A program made the position numbers and the translations under genes. A stretch of 64,000 bases of DNA from Flavobacterium sp. (GTDB lineage: Bacteria; Bacteroidota; Bacteroidia; Flavobacteriales; Flavobacteriaceae): the NCBI GenBank assembly GCA_012837155.1, contig CP051546.1, forward strand, positions 653,474-717,473, read 5' to 3'. Below the pieces are notes generated by a model. That model was not told the origin of the DNA. It was given only the letters and a program-made list of their open reading frames with translations, and did not search any database. Shown in pieces: positions 9,559-18,335 of this stretch (position 1 is its first letter; each line of letters opens with the position of its first letter).

Positions 9559-10401
9559 TTATTTATTAAAACTGGATTGCATTGCTTTTTGGAATCCTGA
9601 AACTGACCAAGTTCCAGCAACAATTATCCGTCTAAGGGTATAAAGAGGGGCTGTAGAATCTCTTTTGGTCGAAAGAATAAAGGCAAGTTGATACCCACTT
9701 TTTTTAATTTCTGGGATAGCAGCAGAATTCCATATTCCGTCAGGATAAGCAAAATAGTTTACAGGTTTGCCAATGATTTCTTCTAGTTTCTTTTTTGGTT
9801 TTCTAAGCTGAATATTCCAATCGTCTCCTACATATTTTGTAACCATATGATGATCCCAAGAGTGCGCACCAATAGCATTTCCGTCGGTAGATAAATTTTT
9901 AATTTGTTCTTTAGTCATATATCCGGGGCGATTTATAGAAATGGTCATAATAAAAAACACGCCTTTGAATCCATATTTTTTCATTTCGGCTGCGCCTATG
10001 CTAAACTGTTCTTCGCGGGTATCATCAAAGGTAATCATCACAGGTTTAGAGGGTAATTTGCCATCATGAACTAAATAATCATTGAGTTGGTCTGGTAAAA
10101 TGGTGTGATATCCGTTGTCTGATAACGTTTTCATTTGCTCAGCAAAAGCGGCAGGAGTTACTGAATAAGTTTTCATATTGGAACCGTCACTTGCAAGAAT
10201 AGTACGAATGCGATGATAACACAAAATGGGAACTTCGGGTTTTGAAAGCATTTGTGACAAGCTCGCCTCCTTCTTTTCGGGAGCGTCTTTTTTAACTTGA
10301 ATTTGGATTAAGTCCGTATCTTTTTTTAAAGGGTCGGGTTTAGATTGGCAACTTGCCAATAAAAAAAAGCCAATAACAAGGGAGAAAAGAGTGTTTTTCA
10401 T
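9559..10401 (-). CDS. Polysaccharide deacetylase lipoprotein (NodB domain)
   Basis: A 280-residue carbohydrate esterase family 4 protein. The start MKNTLFSLVIGFFLLASC gives a lipoprotein signal with lipobox LASC. The NodB domain shows ITFDD (catalytic base and metal Asp) and HSWDHH (metal His pair), so it should remove acetyl groups from N-acetylated glycans, in the periplasm or at the surface. The open frame extends upstream to 10560, but that part reads as a leader with no signal peptide and overlaps a repeated intergenic motif, so ATG 10401 is chosen. It lies downstream of an unknown lipoprotein gene in the same direction. Confidence 0.9.
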   Translation of the reverse strand: MKNTLFSLVIGFFLLASCQSKPDPLKKDTDLIQIQVKKDAPEKKEASLSQMLSKPEVPILCYHRIRTILASDGSNMKTYSVTPAAFAEQMKTLSDNGYHTILPDQLNDYLVHDGKLPSKPVMITFDDTREEQFSIGAAEMKKYGFKGVFFIMTISINRPGYMTKEQIKNLSTDGNAIGAHSWDHHMVTKYVGDDWNIQLRKPKKKLEEIIGKPVNYFAYPDGIWNSAAIPEIKKSGYQLAFILSTKRDSTAPLYTLRRIIVAGTWSVSGFQKAMQSSFNK

Positions 10402-10482
10402 GTGTAGAAATATTTTTTTGAAGCAATTGATGGGTATTTTAAAATCGGATAAAAAATACAAATAGCGTTTATTGCTATTGAT

Positions 10483-10535
10483 TCGTTTGACTTTATGATA
10501 TTTAAACTTTCGACTTACTCCTGTAATTTGTGTTC
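10483..10535. repeat. Dispersed intergenic repeat, copy A
   Basis: Shares the cores TCGTTTGA, TTAAACTTTCGACTTACT (one base longer in copy B) and AATTTGTGT with 12024-12078. Here it lies in the 5' leader of the deacetylase gene. About 50 bases are alike with small indels. Its role is not known. Confidence 0.6.
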
Positions 10536-10585
10536 GTGACCAATGATTTTTCAAGCACATTTCATGCTAAAAAATTAGGCAAGCA

Positions 10586-11622
10586 CTACTGATATTGAAT
10601 ATAGATGGGTTTTGGGGTAAACTTGACCAATTCCTCGGGCGTATACATGACCCAGTTTTTCTTAATATCGTTTTTATAGAACAATTTAAAACCAGTAAAT
10701 TGTACGGGTTCTCTAAATACATAAGATTTATAAGTTGCTTTTTTTAAAACTCTGTCGCCAAATCCATCCATATCTATCACTATCTGAACTTCGGGTGTTT
10801 TTTTTATGTTTTTGTAGTCTGTAATCATACCTTGAGTAAATCGGTGTACTACTAAAACTTTGGGAGCTAGCTTATTTTTTCGCACCAAGTTGGCTAAAAT
10901 ATCGATGGCATCATTAATGTCATCAGAAGTGAAAGTGCCAATTTTAGTACCTGGAATTTCGCCATTTTTTAGCGAAAATTCAGGATCAATTCCCAAATGA
11001 ACATTAGGCAGTTTAAGATAAGATTCTAGTGAACTAACTTCGTTCTTAATATTGCTATGACCCACTTGAACATCTAAAAACACCAAGGCATCGATGGGTT
11101 TTGCCCATTTTAAAATAGTGTCTATTTGTTTAAAAGGCATTCGCATTCGGTGTAGATTGTCTTTTCCTGGTGTACCTTGAGCCGTGATGGCAATGTAATG
11201 CAAGGCTGGAATTGCTTTTACGGTAGTGTCTACGGCTTGCCATTTAGCTACTTCCAATTGTAGTTTTTTAAGCATTTCATCCTTTGGTAATTCGCCAAGA
11301 ATCCCCATTCTTTTAGAATATAAATTTCCATAATAAGCAATGATTCGGTTATAAGGCAATAGCGCTCCTGGCAGCGGATAGGGAATTTTTTTACTGGCCA
11401 TCTTCCGGTAGTGTCGCTGTTGGCCAATGCTAGCATTCTTTTATTGTAATCGACAGTATCGATTGTAATGGCTTTTTTTTCTTGAATTAGTTTATGTTTT
11501 AGGATTTCATTTTTACCGTTTTCTATGGCTGATTCTGAGACTTTCTCTTTGTTGCAACTATTGGTAAAAATTAGAATTAAAAGAAGTAATAATGGAAGAA
11601 ATGTACGGAATATCTTTTTCAT
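10586..11622 (-). CDS. Conserved lipoprotein of unknown function (one-base frameshift)
   Basis: Two overlapping frames make one protein. The start (11622) encodes a lipoprotein signal, MKKIFRTFLPLLLLLILIFT then NSC. A seven-T run at 11386-11392 is one base short: with eight, TTGRWPVKKIPYPLPGALLP reads through, giving 345 residues. The body has alternating hydrophobic strands and charged helices (DALVFLDVQVGHSNIKNE, VHLGIDPEFSLKNGEIPGT, VVHRFTQGMI), suggestive of a TIM-barrel-like fold. I do not recognise a named family. Its neighbour is a polysaccharide deacetylase 24 bases downstream of the annotated stop region, so an envelope role is possible. Confidence 0.75.
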
Positions 11623-11700
11623 GGATTGAAAGCTATTTTTGGGTGTAAAGATAATTTATTTGGTCTCAAATATAGTTTATACCTTTTATTAGTTCATTAT

Positions 11701-11781
11701 AGTCCAATTCTTTTTTGTCACATCGAGCACAGTCGAGATGTTATAAAGGTTTTCGACTGCACTAGAACTGGCAATTGGACT
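11701..11781. repeat. REP-like palindromic repeat, degenerate copy
   Basis: Outer arms AGTCCAATT and AATTGGACT enclose a degenerate version of the 4914-4973 palindrome (TGTCACATCGAGCACAGTCG against TTCGACTGCACTAGAACTGG). It lies in the long gap between the acyl-CoA dehydrogenase and the lipoprotein gene, both on the minus strand. Confidence 0.7.
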
Positions 11782-11847
11782 AATTTATAAGTGTTTTTGG
11801 TGTTAAAACAGAGACTTTTAGAATAACATCTATTAGTAAAAAAGTAA

Positions 11848-11895
11848 CCGCAGTTTTACAGATTATAACGAGGATCAAAATCTGTAAAATTACGG
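11848..11895. repeat. 17-bp inverted repeat in a 457-base intergenic gap
   Basis: CCGCAGTTTTACAGATT (11848-11864) pairs with 11879-11895 with two wobble positions around a 14-base loop. It lies downstream of the acyl-CoA dehydrogenase stop. It could be a processed 3' hairpin or the remnant of a mobile repeat; no T-run follows. I see no coding potential in the rest of 11623-12079. Confidence 0.55.
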
Positions 11896-12023
11896 CTCAT
11901 ACTTATTAAGAAGGCAAATGATTTGTTATGATAAGTGATAGCGATGGTATAATGTCGCATTTTTAAATATGATAAAATGATATAAGTGTCTTGATTATAA
12001 ATAGATTTCATCACTATTCATTC

Positions 12024-12078
12024 ACTCGTTTGATTTTATGTTTATGGCATTAAAACTTTCGACTTACTTAATTTGTGT
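12024..12078. repeat. Dispersed intergenic repeat, copy B
   Basis: Second copy of the motif at 10483-10535, with TTAAAACTTTCGACTTACTT followed by AATTTGTGT. It ends one base before the acyl-CoA dehydrogenase coding end, so here it is at a 3' end and not in a leader. Confidence 0.6.
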
Positions 12079-12079
12079 C

Positions 12080-13258
12080 TTATTTGAACGCTGGAAGTCC
12101 TGTGATGTCTAGTCCTGTAATCAATAAATGAATGTCGTGTGTTCCCTCATAAGTAATTACCGATTCTAAATTCATCATGTGTCTCATAATCGAATATTCG
12201 CCAGTAATTCCCATTCCACCGAGTATTTGTCGGGCTTCACGGGCAATGTGAATCGCCATATCTACATTATTTCTTTTGGCCATCGAGATTTGAGCGGTTG
12301 TTGCTTTTCCTTCGTTTCTCAAAACACCCAATCGCCAAGTCAATAATTGTGCCTTGGTGATTTCGGTAATCATTTCGGCTAACTTTTTTTGTTGCAATTG
12401 AGTTCCAGCTATGGGTTTGTCAAATTGGATTCTTTCTTTGGCATAGCGCAGAGCCGTGTCATAACAATCCATTGCGGCTCCAATGGCTCCCCAAGCAATT
12501 CCAAAACGTGCCGAATCCAAGCAACCAAGTGGTGCGCCAAGTCCTGACTTATTAGGCAATAAATTTTCTTTTGGCACTTTTACATTGTCAAAAATTAATT
12601 CTCCTGTTGCCGATGTGCGAAGAGACCATTTATTGTGCGTTTCAGGAGTTGAAAATCCTTGCATTCCGCGTTCTACTATCAATCCGTGAATTCTTCCTTC
12701 TTCGTTTTTTGCCCAAACGATGGCAATATCTGCAAAAGGTGCATTCGAAATCCACATTTTGGCACCATTCAATAAATAATGATTGCCCATATCTTTGAAA
12801 TTGGTAATCATACTTCCTGGATCTGACCCATGATTGGGTTCGGTCAAGCCAAAGCAGCCCATCAATTCGCCCGAAGCTAATTTGGGTAGATATTTCATTC
12901 GTTGTTCCTCGTTTCCATATTTCCAAATGGGGTACATAACCAAAGAGGATTGAACCGAAGCGGTCGAACGAACGCCAGAATCGCCTCTTTCAATTTCTTG
13001 CATAATCAAACCATACGAAATATGATCCAAACCAGCACCACCATATTCCTCTGGAATATAAGGGCCAAAAGCACCAATATCAGCCAAACCTTTGATGATT
13101 TGTTTTGGAAATTCGGCTCTTTGAGCGAAGTCTTCTATGATTGGCGAAACTTCACGTTTTACCCATTCTCTAGCTGAATCACGCACTAATTTATGCTCGT
13201 CAGTCAATAATTCGTCTAGGTTGTAGTAATCTGGAGATTGAAATAAGTCTGGTTTCAT
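12080..13258 (-). CDS. Acyl-CoA dehydrogenase, glutaryl-CoA dehydrogenase-like
   Basis: A 392-residue FAD-dependent acyl-CoA dehydrogenase. It has the helical N-terminal domain, the FAD-contacting CFGLTEPNHGSDPGSM segment at about 142, the beta-barrel middle (KMWISNAPFADIAIVWAK), and the C-terminal catalytic Glu in VITYEGTHDIHLLI near 372. The latter, with the ITGLPAF end, is the arrangement of glutaryl-CoA dehydrogenases, which convert glutaryl-CoA to crotonyl-CoA in lysine and tryptophan breakdown. Without modelling, other short-chain substrates are possible. It appears monocistronic with its own promoter (13318-13348). Confidence 0.88.
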   Translation of the reverse strand: MKPDLFQSPDYYNLDELLTDEHKLVRDSAREWVKREVSPIIEDFAQRAEFPKQIIKGLADIGAFGPYIPEEYGGAGLDHISYGLIMQEIERGDSGVRSTASVQSSLVMYPIWKYGNEEQRMKYLPKLASGELMGCFGLTEPNHGSDPGSMITNFKDMGNHYLLNGAKMWISNAPFADIAIVWAKNEEGRIHGLIVERGMQGFSTPETHNKWSLRTSATGELIFDNVKVPKENLLPNKSGLGAPLGCLDSARFGIAWGAIGAAMDCYDTALRYAKERIQFDKPIAGTQLQQKKLAEMITEITKAQLLTWRLGVLRNEGKATTAQISMAKRNNVDMAIHIAREARQILGGMGITGEYSIMRHMMNLESVITYEGTHDIHLLITGLDITGLPAFK

Positions 13259-13317
13259 AATTTAGTACTTGTGAGGGCAATGCAGTAAGGCAAAGCAATC
13301 GGTTAATAATTGTCTTG

Positions 13318-13348
13318 CAAATCTACACAAAGAAATATAACAAAACAA
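13318..13348 (-). promoter_or_regulatory. Promoter of the acyl-CoA dehydrogenase gene
   Basis: On the minus strand a TTG (-33) at 13346-13348 is followed after 20 bases by TAGATTTG (-7) at 13318-13325, matching the Bacteroidota consensus TTG-N19/20-TAnnTTTG. Confidence 0.65.
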
Positions 13349-13421
13349 CGATGAAAAGTTATATTTTAAAAAATAGAAAAGATAAAATTTAAAATTAAAG
13401 GATTGAATTTAAAAACAGGAG

Positions 13422-14135
13422 TTACATTTTCAAATAAAAATCCTTTGTTAGCTCAATATATTCGGCAGTATACATGTGTCGGGGGGTTTCGATAATCAAT
13501 TCGTCAATGGGGAAACTTTCTAATTTTGTTCTTGAAAAAGCCAATAAACTGCGTTTCATTTCGGAGGTTGGAGTTCCTTTTACACGGGTAATTTTTAGGG
13601 GGAATAATTCGTTTTCTTTGGCAAGAGCCAAGAAAGTTGGTTCTTCTTTAAAAGGAATAATAACAGAGAAAATTCCGTTTTCAGAAAGTAATAAAGCAGC
13701 AGCTTCAATCAAATCCTCGAAAGGCATAGCGTCTTGGAAGCGTGCTAAATCTCTTTGTTCGTTATTGGATTTGTAATTTTCGCTATAAAATGGGGGGTTG
13801 GAAACAATTAAATCGTACTCTTCTTCAGGTTCTTCAACAAACTCATCTAGTCCTGCATGAAAACAAAACAAGCGGTCATTCCAAGGGGAATTTTCAAAAT
13901 TATCTGTTGCTTGTTCATAAGCTTCTGCGTCAATTTCGACAGCGTCAATTTGGCTTGCCAAACTTCTTTGAGCCAAGATTAATGCAATGATTCCGGTTCC
14001 GGTTCCAATGTCTAAAATGCTGAAAGGATGATTTTCAATTGGTGTCCAAGCACCGAGCAAAACGCCGTCGGTTCCAATTTTCATGGCACATCGGTCTTGT
14101 TCGAGCGAGAATTGTTTGAATTGGAATTTAGACAA
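13422..14135 (-). CDS. trmN6: tRNA1(Val) A37 N6-methyltransferase (TrmN6/YfiC family)
   Basis: A Rossmann-type SAM-dependent methyltransferase of about 237 residues. It shows the SAM-binding LDIGTGTGIIALILAQRS, an acidic VDAVEIDAEA-type strand and the catalytic SNPPFY motif of adenine-N6 methyltransferases. The lead-in KFQFKQFSLEQDRCAMKIGT matches the YfiC/TrmN6 family, which modifies A37 of tRNA-Val. The open frame runs to 14258, but the extra codons translate a REP-like repeat (CHLERSRE), so I set the start at TTG 14135, directly before SKFQF. It follows rimM closely. Confidence 0.82.
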   Translation of the reverse strand: MSKFQFKQFSLEQDRCAMKIGTDGVLLGAWTPIENHPFSILDIGTGTGIIALILAQRSLASQIDAVEIDAEAYEQATDNFENSPWNDRLFCFHAGLDEFVEEPEEEYDLIVSNPPFYSENYKSNNEQRDLARFQDAMPFEDLIEAAALLLSENGIFSVIIPFKEEPTFLALAKENELFPLKITRVKGTPTSEMKRSLLAFSRTKLESFPIDELIIETPRHMYTAEYIELTKDFYLKM

Positions 14136-14200
14136 AATGATTTCAGATTGCTGATTAACGATTTTTGATGGCAGATTTTTTAGTAACAGAGCACTAAAAA

Positions 14201-14230
14201 TTGTCTCTCGACTGCGCTCGAGATGACAAC
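14201..14230. repeat. REP-like palindromic repeat, partial copy
   Basis: TTGTCTCTCGACTGCGCTCG and the following 10 bases repeat one arm of the palindrome at 4914-4973 with a tighter self-complementary core (CTCGA...TCGAG). It lies between rimM and trmN6 and creates a spurious N-terminal extension of the latter. Confidence 0.7.
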
Positions 14231-14241
14231 TAAACACTTTT

Positions 14242-14765
14242 TTAAAGGTACATTTCAATCAGACCTTCGGGTAAATCCATAACGACTTTTTTGTTTTCTC
14301 GATCAATTTTAACCAAAAAATGATCAATCATCGGGATGAGGATTTCTATTTCTCCATTTAGAACTTCGAATAAAGGTTGAGCAGTAGTGTCATTACGGAT
14401 TGAATTTTCCCAACAATGCCAAGGCGTTTGTCTTCGATTTCAAAACCAATTACTTCATGAAAATAGAATTTATTGCCGCTAAGTTTGGGCAACATCTTTA
14501 AAGGAAGGTATAAATCGTTTCCAAGTAAAGTATCGGCTTTTTCTTCGGTATCTATATCTTCAAAACGAATGCGAAGAAAATCATTTTTGTGTAGCGAGCT
14601 ACTTTCAATAAAAAAAGGAACCAAGTGTTTGTTGCATTCAACAAACACTGATTCCAAGTTTTCGTATAATTCGGGTTCGTCCGTGTCTAAATAAGCAAGA
14701 ACTTCCCCTTTGAAACTAAATTTTTTTGCGATTTTACCTAAATAGAAACAATCTTCTTTACGCAT
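14242..14765 (-). CDS. rimM: Ribosome maturation factor RimM (one-base frameshift)
   Basis: RimM binds the 30S subunit and assists 16S rRNA processing near S19. The first 120 residues show the RimM N-domain (KEDCFYLGKIAKKFSFKGEV) and linker. The frame then breaks near 14394: restoring one A turns the premature end into QSVNDTTAQPLFEVLNGEIE and continues to DLPEGLIEMYL, giving 174 residues with the expected PRC-barrel end. It lies 14 bases after rpsP, the conserved rpsP-rimM order. A broken rimM fixed in a growing strain is unlikely, so a sequence error is the simpler reading. Confidence 0.9.
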
Positions 14766-14779
14766 TGTCGCTTTTTAAA

Positions 14780-15346
14780 TTAGGCTTCTGGAGTTTCTTC
14801 TGTGGCTTCTTCAGCAGTAGGAGTTTCTTCAACTTCGGCAGCAACTTCAACTTCTTCTTCAACAGCAGGAGTTGCAGCAGCGATAGCATCGGCTTCTGCT
14901 TGAGCAGCGGCAGCTAAACGTTTTGCATTTACATCTTGTTCTGCTTTGAAAGCTTTGGCTTTAGCATCAGCTTGTGCTTTTGTTAAGCCTTGTTTTTTAG
15001 CATCTACTTTTCCTGATTTTGCTTCTAACCAAGCAGCTAATTTTGCGTCAGCTTGTTCCTGAGTTAAAGCGCCTTTACGAATACCACCATCAAGATGATG
15101 TTTTAATAAAGCGCCTTTGTACGAAAGAATGGCTTTAGCAGTATCAGTAGGTTGAGCACCATTGTGCAACCATTTTACTGCGCTATCAAGGTTTAAATCG
15201 ATAGTTGCAGGATTCGTGTTTGGATTGTAAGTACCAATTTTTTCTAGGTATTTACCGTCTCTTTTTGAGCGAGCATCAGCTGCTACAACCCAGTAAAAAG
15301 GTTTTCCTTTTTTACCGTGTCTTTGTAATCTAATTTTTACTGACAT
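14780..15346 (-). CDS. rpsP: 30S ribosomal protein S16 with long C-terminal extension
   Basis: Residues 1-80 are canonical S16 (MSVKIRLQRHGKKGKPFYWV, YLEKIGTYNPNT). From about residue 110 a low-complexity Ala/Lys then Glu/Ala/Val tail runs to residue 188, as in other Flavobacteriia, whereas typical bacterial S16 is about 80-90 residues. The tail is probably disordered or helical, with unknown purpose. The gene heads the rpsP-rimM-trmN6 operon and has a TATCTTTG promoter element 50 bases upstream. Confidence 0.96.
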   Translation of the reverse strand: MSVKIRLQRHGKKGKPFYWVVAADARSKRDGKYLEKIGTYNPNTNPATIDLNLDSAVKWLHNGAQPTDTAKAILSYKGALLKHHLDGGIRKGALTQEQADAKLAAWLEAKSGKVDAKKQGLTKAQADAKAKAFKAEQDVNAKRLAAAAQAEADAIAAATPAVEEEVEVAAEVEETPTAEEATEETPEA

Positions 15347-15395
15347 AATCTTATGATTAAATTTTGAGGTACTCGACCTCGATTAATTAAGGGTG

Positions 15396-15403
15396 CAAAG
15401 ATA
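15396..15403 (-). promoter_or_regulatory. -7 element of the rpsP operon promoter
   Basis: TATCTTTG on the minus strand, followed by CACCC, about 50 bases before rpsP. It fits the Bacteroidota -7 consensus; the -33 element is not clear. Confidence 0.55.
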
Positions 15404-15645
15404 CATTTTTTATCTAAAAATACTAATGCGATTTGTATTTTAATGAATAACACCGCATTATGTCGATTTTTGATGTGAATTTTTAGTTCAATTTCTATTT
15501 TTAAACCAAAATAATATACTTTTGTGTGGATTAAGGCTTCAAATTAGGAATTGAGCGTGATTCAAAAACAACTAGAATGGCATCCTAGAAGAAGCAAACA
15601 GGCGGGGCAATTTTGTCTTTAATTAAAAATAAATAGTATCTTCGA

Positions 15646-16120
15646 ATGAAAAAAACAGTTTTTTTATATAATCGTATTACTTGCTTTTATTTCTTGTCAA
15701 GAAGATGTAAAATTGAATACGCCTGCTTTTCAAGGGCAAAAAAACAATGTATCTTGGAGAGCCATAGATTCTAAAGCCACACTTGCAGCAAATGGTTCTT
15801 TAACAATCGTAGGATTCACCAGAAATGAAAAATTGACTTTAAAAATGGCTTCTACAAACTTGGGAAATTATTTTTTAGGAATCAATAATTCGAATACAGT
15901 TACCTATGTTTTAACTGATGCTACTAGTGGGACAATTACTTTTTCGACGGGATTTGGAATTGGAGAAGGTCAAATTGTGATTACAGAATACGATGCTTTA
16001 AATAAAACGATAACGGGAACTTTTAAATTTAATGCAGAAAACATCAATAAGAATCCATTGGCGGGGCCAATATTAAATTTTCAATATGGTGTTTTTTATA
16101 AAATTCCAGTAAGTAATTAA
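15646..16120 (+). CDS. DUF6252-like lipoprotein (one-base frameshift in signal peptide)
   Basis: The body (NTPAFQGQKNNVSWRAIDSK to FQYGVFYKIPVSN) resembles small Bacteroidota beta-sheet lipoproteins of the DUF6252 type, with the ITGTFKFNAEN strand near the C-terminus. ATG 15646 plus removal of one base from the A-run (15649-15655) or T-run (15659-15665) yields a signal peptide ending LLAFISC, so it is a lipoprotein of about 157 residues. Without the correction only an unsignalled fragment from 15713 is open. Function unknown. It is not clearly in an operon. Confidence 0.65.
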
Positions 16121-16248
16121 GTTTATAAATTAGGAGAAAAATCACGTAAAACACTACTATTCGAGGCTATTGCATTCGAAATTCGATTTTTTATTAAAAA
16201 TAAAAGCATAAATTAGCTAATACATAGTAGATTAGATAAAAATAAGAC

Positions 16249-16256
16249 TACATTTG
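16249..16256 (+). promoter_or_regulatory. -7 element of the RRM protein promoter
   Basis: TACATTTG fits TAnnTTTG and lies 25 bases before the RRM gene start. No clear TTG -33 element is seen. Confidence 0.45.
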
Positions 16257-16281
16257 TCGCAATTATTTTAAATAAGTATAT

Positions 16282-16641
16282 ATGAATATTTTTGTTGGAA
16301 GCCTTCCATTCAGTATTGAGGAAGCAGATTTAAGAGAGTCTTTTGAGGCTTATGGAGCAGTTGATACTGTAAAAATTATTACTGATAAATTTACTGGAAG
16401 AAGTAAAGGATTTGGTTTTGTTGAAATGCCAAATGATGATGAAGCTCAAAAAGCAATTGATGAGTTGAATGGAGCTACTGTTCAAGGTCGTGCCATTGTA
16501 GTAAATAAGTCTGAGCCAAAACCAGAAGGCGAAAGAAGAAGTTTTAACAACAGCCGTGGTGGAGATTCACGCGGAGGTTATGGTGGTGGAAACAGCCGTG
16601 GTGGAGACAACCGTGGTGGTGGAAACAGAGGAGGATATTAA
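16282..16641 (+). CDS. RNA-binding protein, single RRM plus glycine-rich tail
   Basis: A 119-residue protein with one RNA recognition motif: RNP2 is IFVGSLPF (residues 3-10) and RNP1 is KGFGFVEM (about 44-51). From residue 85 the tail is made of Arg/Gly/Ser repeats (RGGDSRGGYGGGNSRGG), like the cold-inducible Rbp proteins of cyanobacteria and Bacteroidota. It probably binds mRNA and acts as an RNA chaperone. A strong terminator once followed directly; a MITE now interrupts its hairpin. Confidence 0.92.
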   Translation: MNIFVGSLPFSIEEADLRESFEAYGAVDTVKIITDKFTGRSKGFGFVEMPNDDEAQKAIDELNGATVQGRAIVVNKSEPKPEGERRSFNNSRGGDSRGGYGGGNSRGGDNRGGGNRGGY

Positions 16642-16659
16642 TATTTTCTTTTAATACAT

Positions 16660-16911
16660 AAAAAAGGTGTCAATTTTCATGAGGGCACTGAAAAAGTCCC
16701 TCGAATAAGGAAAATGAAAATAACTAAAAAGGAGCGAAAACACAATGGTTTCGCTCCTTTTAGTTATTACAAACCCCTTGTAATCTAAGAAGATTAAATT
16801 TGACTAAAAAAGACGATTAAATAAAATCAAAGCCTTATTTAATCACTTTTTTTAATGATTTTTGAAAATAGGGACTTTTTCAGTACCCTCATTTTCATTG
16901 ACACCTTTTTT
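16660..16911. terminator. Bidirectional intrinsic terminator split by a MITE
   Basis: Arms AAAAAAGGTGTCAAT (16660-16674) and ATTGACACCTTTTTT (16897-16911) are perfect 15-base complements. Without the 210-bp element and one 8-bp duplicate they form a stem with tetraloop TTTC. It lies between the RRM gene (+) and the thioredoxin-domain gene (-, stop at 16915), so it served both. The long insert now replaces the loop. Confidence 0.85.
16681..16890. mobile_element. 210-bp MITE related to the IS1182-like element
   Basis: Terminal inverted repeats GAGGGCACTGAAAAAGTCCCT and its mate (one mismatch in 20) bound a non-coding 210-bp element. It is flanked by 8-bp direct repeats ATTTTCAT at 16673-16680 and 16891-16898. 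Its left end matches the end of the IS at 1-668 (GAGGGtACTGAAAAAGTC), and both carry a hairpin about 20 bases inside (here 16724-16765, AAAAGGAGCGAAA with its complement). It carries no ORF, so it would depend on an IS1182-type transposase in trans. Confidence 0.85.
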
Positions 16912-17382
16912 GTTTTATTCTTTTAATAACTTATCAATTTCATTTTCGATGTTGTATATAAATACATTTTTTATCGGTTTCTAACATCCCATCGTAACGA
17001 ATTTTTCCGTTTTTTAATATCAACAGATGAGGGAAAGAATTTATTTTTAAGCTATCTTCGACCTCCTTAGAAGATTTTGCAAAATTTTAGGAAATTTATA
17101 TCCAATGCTATCTAATATTTTTGAAGTTTTGCCAAAAACATGGTTCCTCATAGGGACATTTACCGCATAAATTTTAATCCTGGGGTTATTCTTGTATTTT
17201 AAAAAAGTGTCTTCTAAACCAGGAAATTTTTCAAAACAAATACCACAATTTACAGACCAAAAATCAAGAACTACAATTTTGTCTTTTTCTACGACTATGG
17301 ATTCGTTTTTTTTGTTCACAAAAGAAACTGTTGGGAAATTGATGTTTTTTGCTACGTTTTTGATTTCTAAAAAATTAAAAAG

Positions 17383-18335
17383 TAGGTATAGGCGTTTAGG
17401 TCGCAATAGATTATTTTTGCCAAATGGCAGATTCAAATATTTTCAGAGGAGTGAATTCGATAAAATTTAATCAACGATTTAAAGACGATAATGATTGTTT
17501 AGATTATCTTTCTCAAATAAAATGGGAAAATGGTTTTGTTTGTAAAAGATGTCAAAACGATAAATTTTGTAACGGTAAAAATCCATATAATAGAAGATGT
17601 ACTAAATGTAGATATGATGAAAGTCCAACAACAGGGACTATGTTAGAAAAACTAAAATTTTCAATATTGATTGCGTTTCATATCGTCTTTAAAATAAGTA
17701 CAAAGAAAAAAGGAATGTCTTCTTTGGAGTTGAGTTCCGAGTTTGAACTTCGACAAAAAACATGTTGGTCTTTTAAATTAAAGATACAACAAGCTATGAA
17801 AAGTAGTCTTAATTACCCATTAACAGGGACAATTCACGTTGACGAGTTTATGGTTGGTGGTCCAGAAGAAGATAAAAGAGGCAGAAGTAAAGGATTAAAA
17901 AAGCTTATTGTTCTAGCTGTTGAAGTTTAGATGATGGAGTTGGTAGAGCTTATGCTGAAGTTATTGAGCATTCTTCTGCAAATGAATTAGGTGCTTTTCT
18001 GAGAAAATATATTTCAAAAGAAGCAACTATAATTACAGATAAATGGAGGGGATATAGTCCACTAAAAAAAGAGTTTCCGAATCTAAAACAACTAGATTCT
18101 AATGATGGGAAAAACTTTAAAGAGTTACATATTCATATAATGAACATCAAAGGTTGGCTCAGAGGAATACATCATCATTGTAGTAAAGAACATATACAAG
18201 ATTATCTGAATGAATATCATTTTAGATACAATAGAAGGTCAAATATGGATACAATATTCAATGTGTTGGTCAAAAGAATGGTCAAAAACGATAAAATATC
18301 AACAAAATCAAGTGTGGCTTAAACGCCTATACCTA
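17383..18335 (+). mobile_element. IS1595-like insertion sequence (copy 2, different lineage)
   Basis: The 953-bp element has ends TAGGTATAGGCGTTTA and its inverse, and 8-bp target duplications TTAAAAAG (17375-17382 and 18336-18343). It lies inside the thioredoxin-domain gene in opposite orientation. Its transposase and ends differ from copy 1 at 6366-7352, so the two represent separate IS1595 subgroups. Confidence 0.92.
17424..18322 (+). CDS. IS1595-family transposase (one-base frameshift)
   Basis: The first frame carries the zinc ribbon (CKRCQNDKFCNGKNPYNRRC, CRYDESPTTGT) and the start of the DDE domain (GTIHVDEFMVGGPEEDKRGR). The frame shifts at a T-run (17926-17928); restoring one T joins VLAVEVLDDGVGRAYAEVIE to the second acidic residue in IITDKWRGY and to NIKGWLRGIHHHCSKEHIQD. 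The whole is 299 residues, normal for the family. The stop lies within the right inverted repeat. If the indel is real the element can only move by help in trans. Confidence 0.85.

Noticed and set aside
10402-10560. N-terminal extension of the deacetylase frame
   Set aside because: The extra residues include no signal peptide and overlap a repeated intergenic motif; ATG 10401 begins a perfect lipoprotein signal.
14136-14258. N-terminal extension of the trmN6 frame
   Set aside because: It translates a REP-like repeat (CHLERSRE) and overlaps the restored rimM end.
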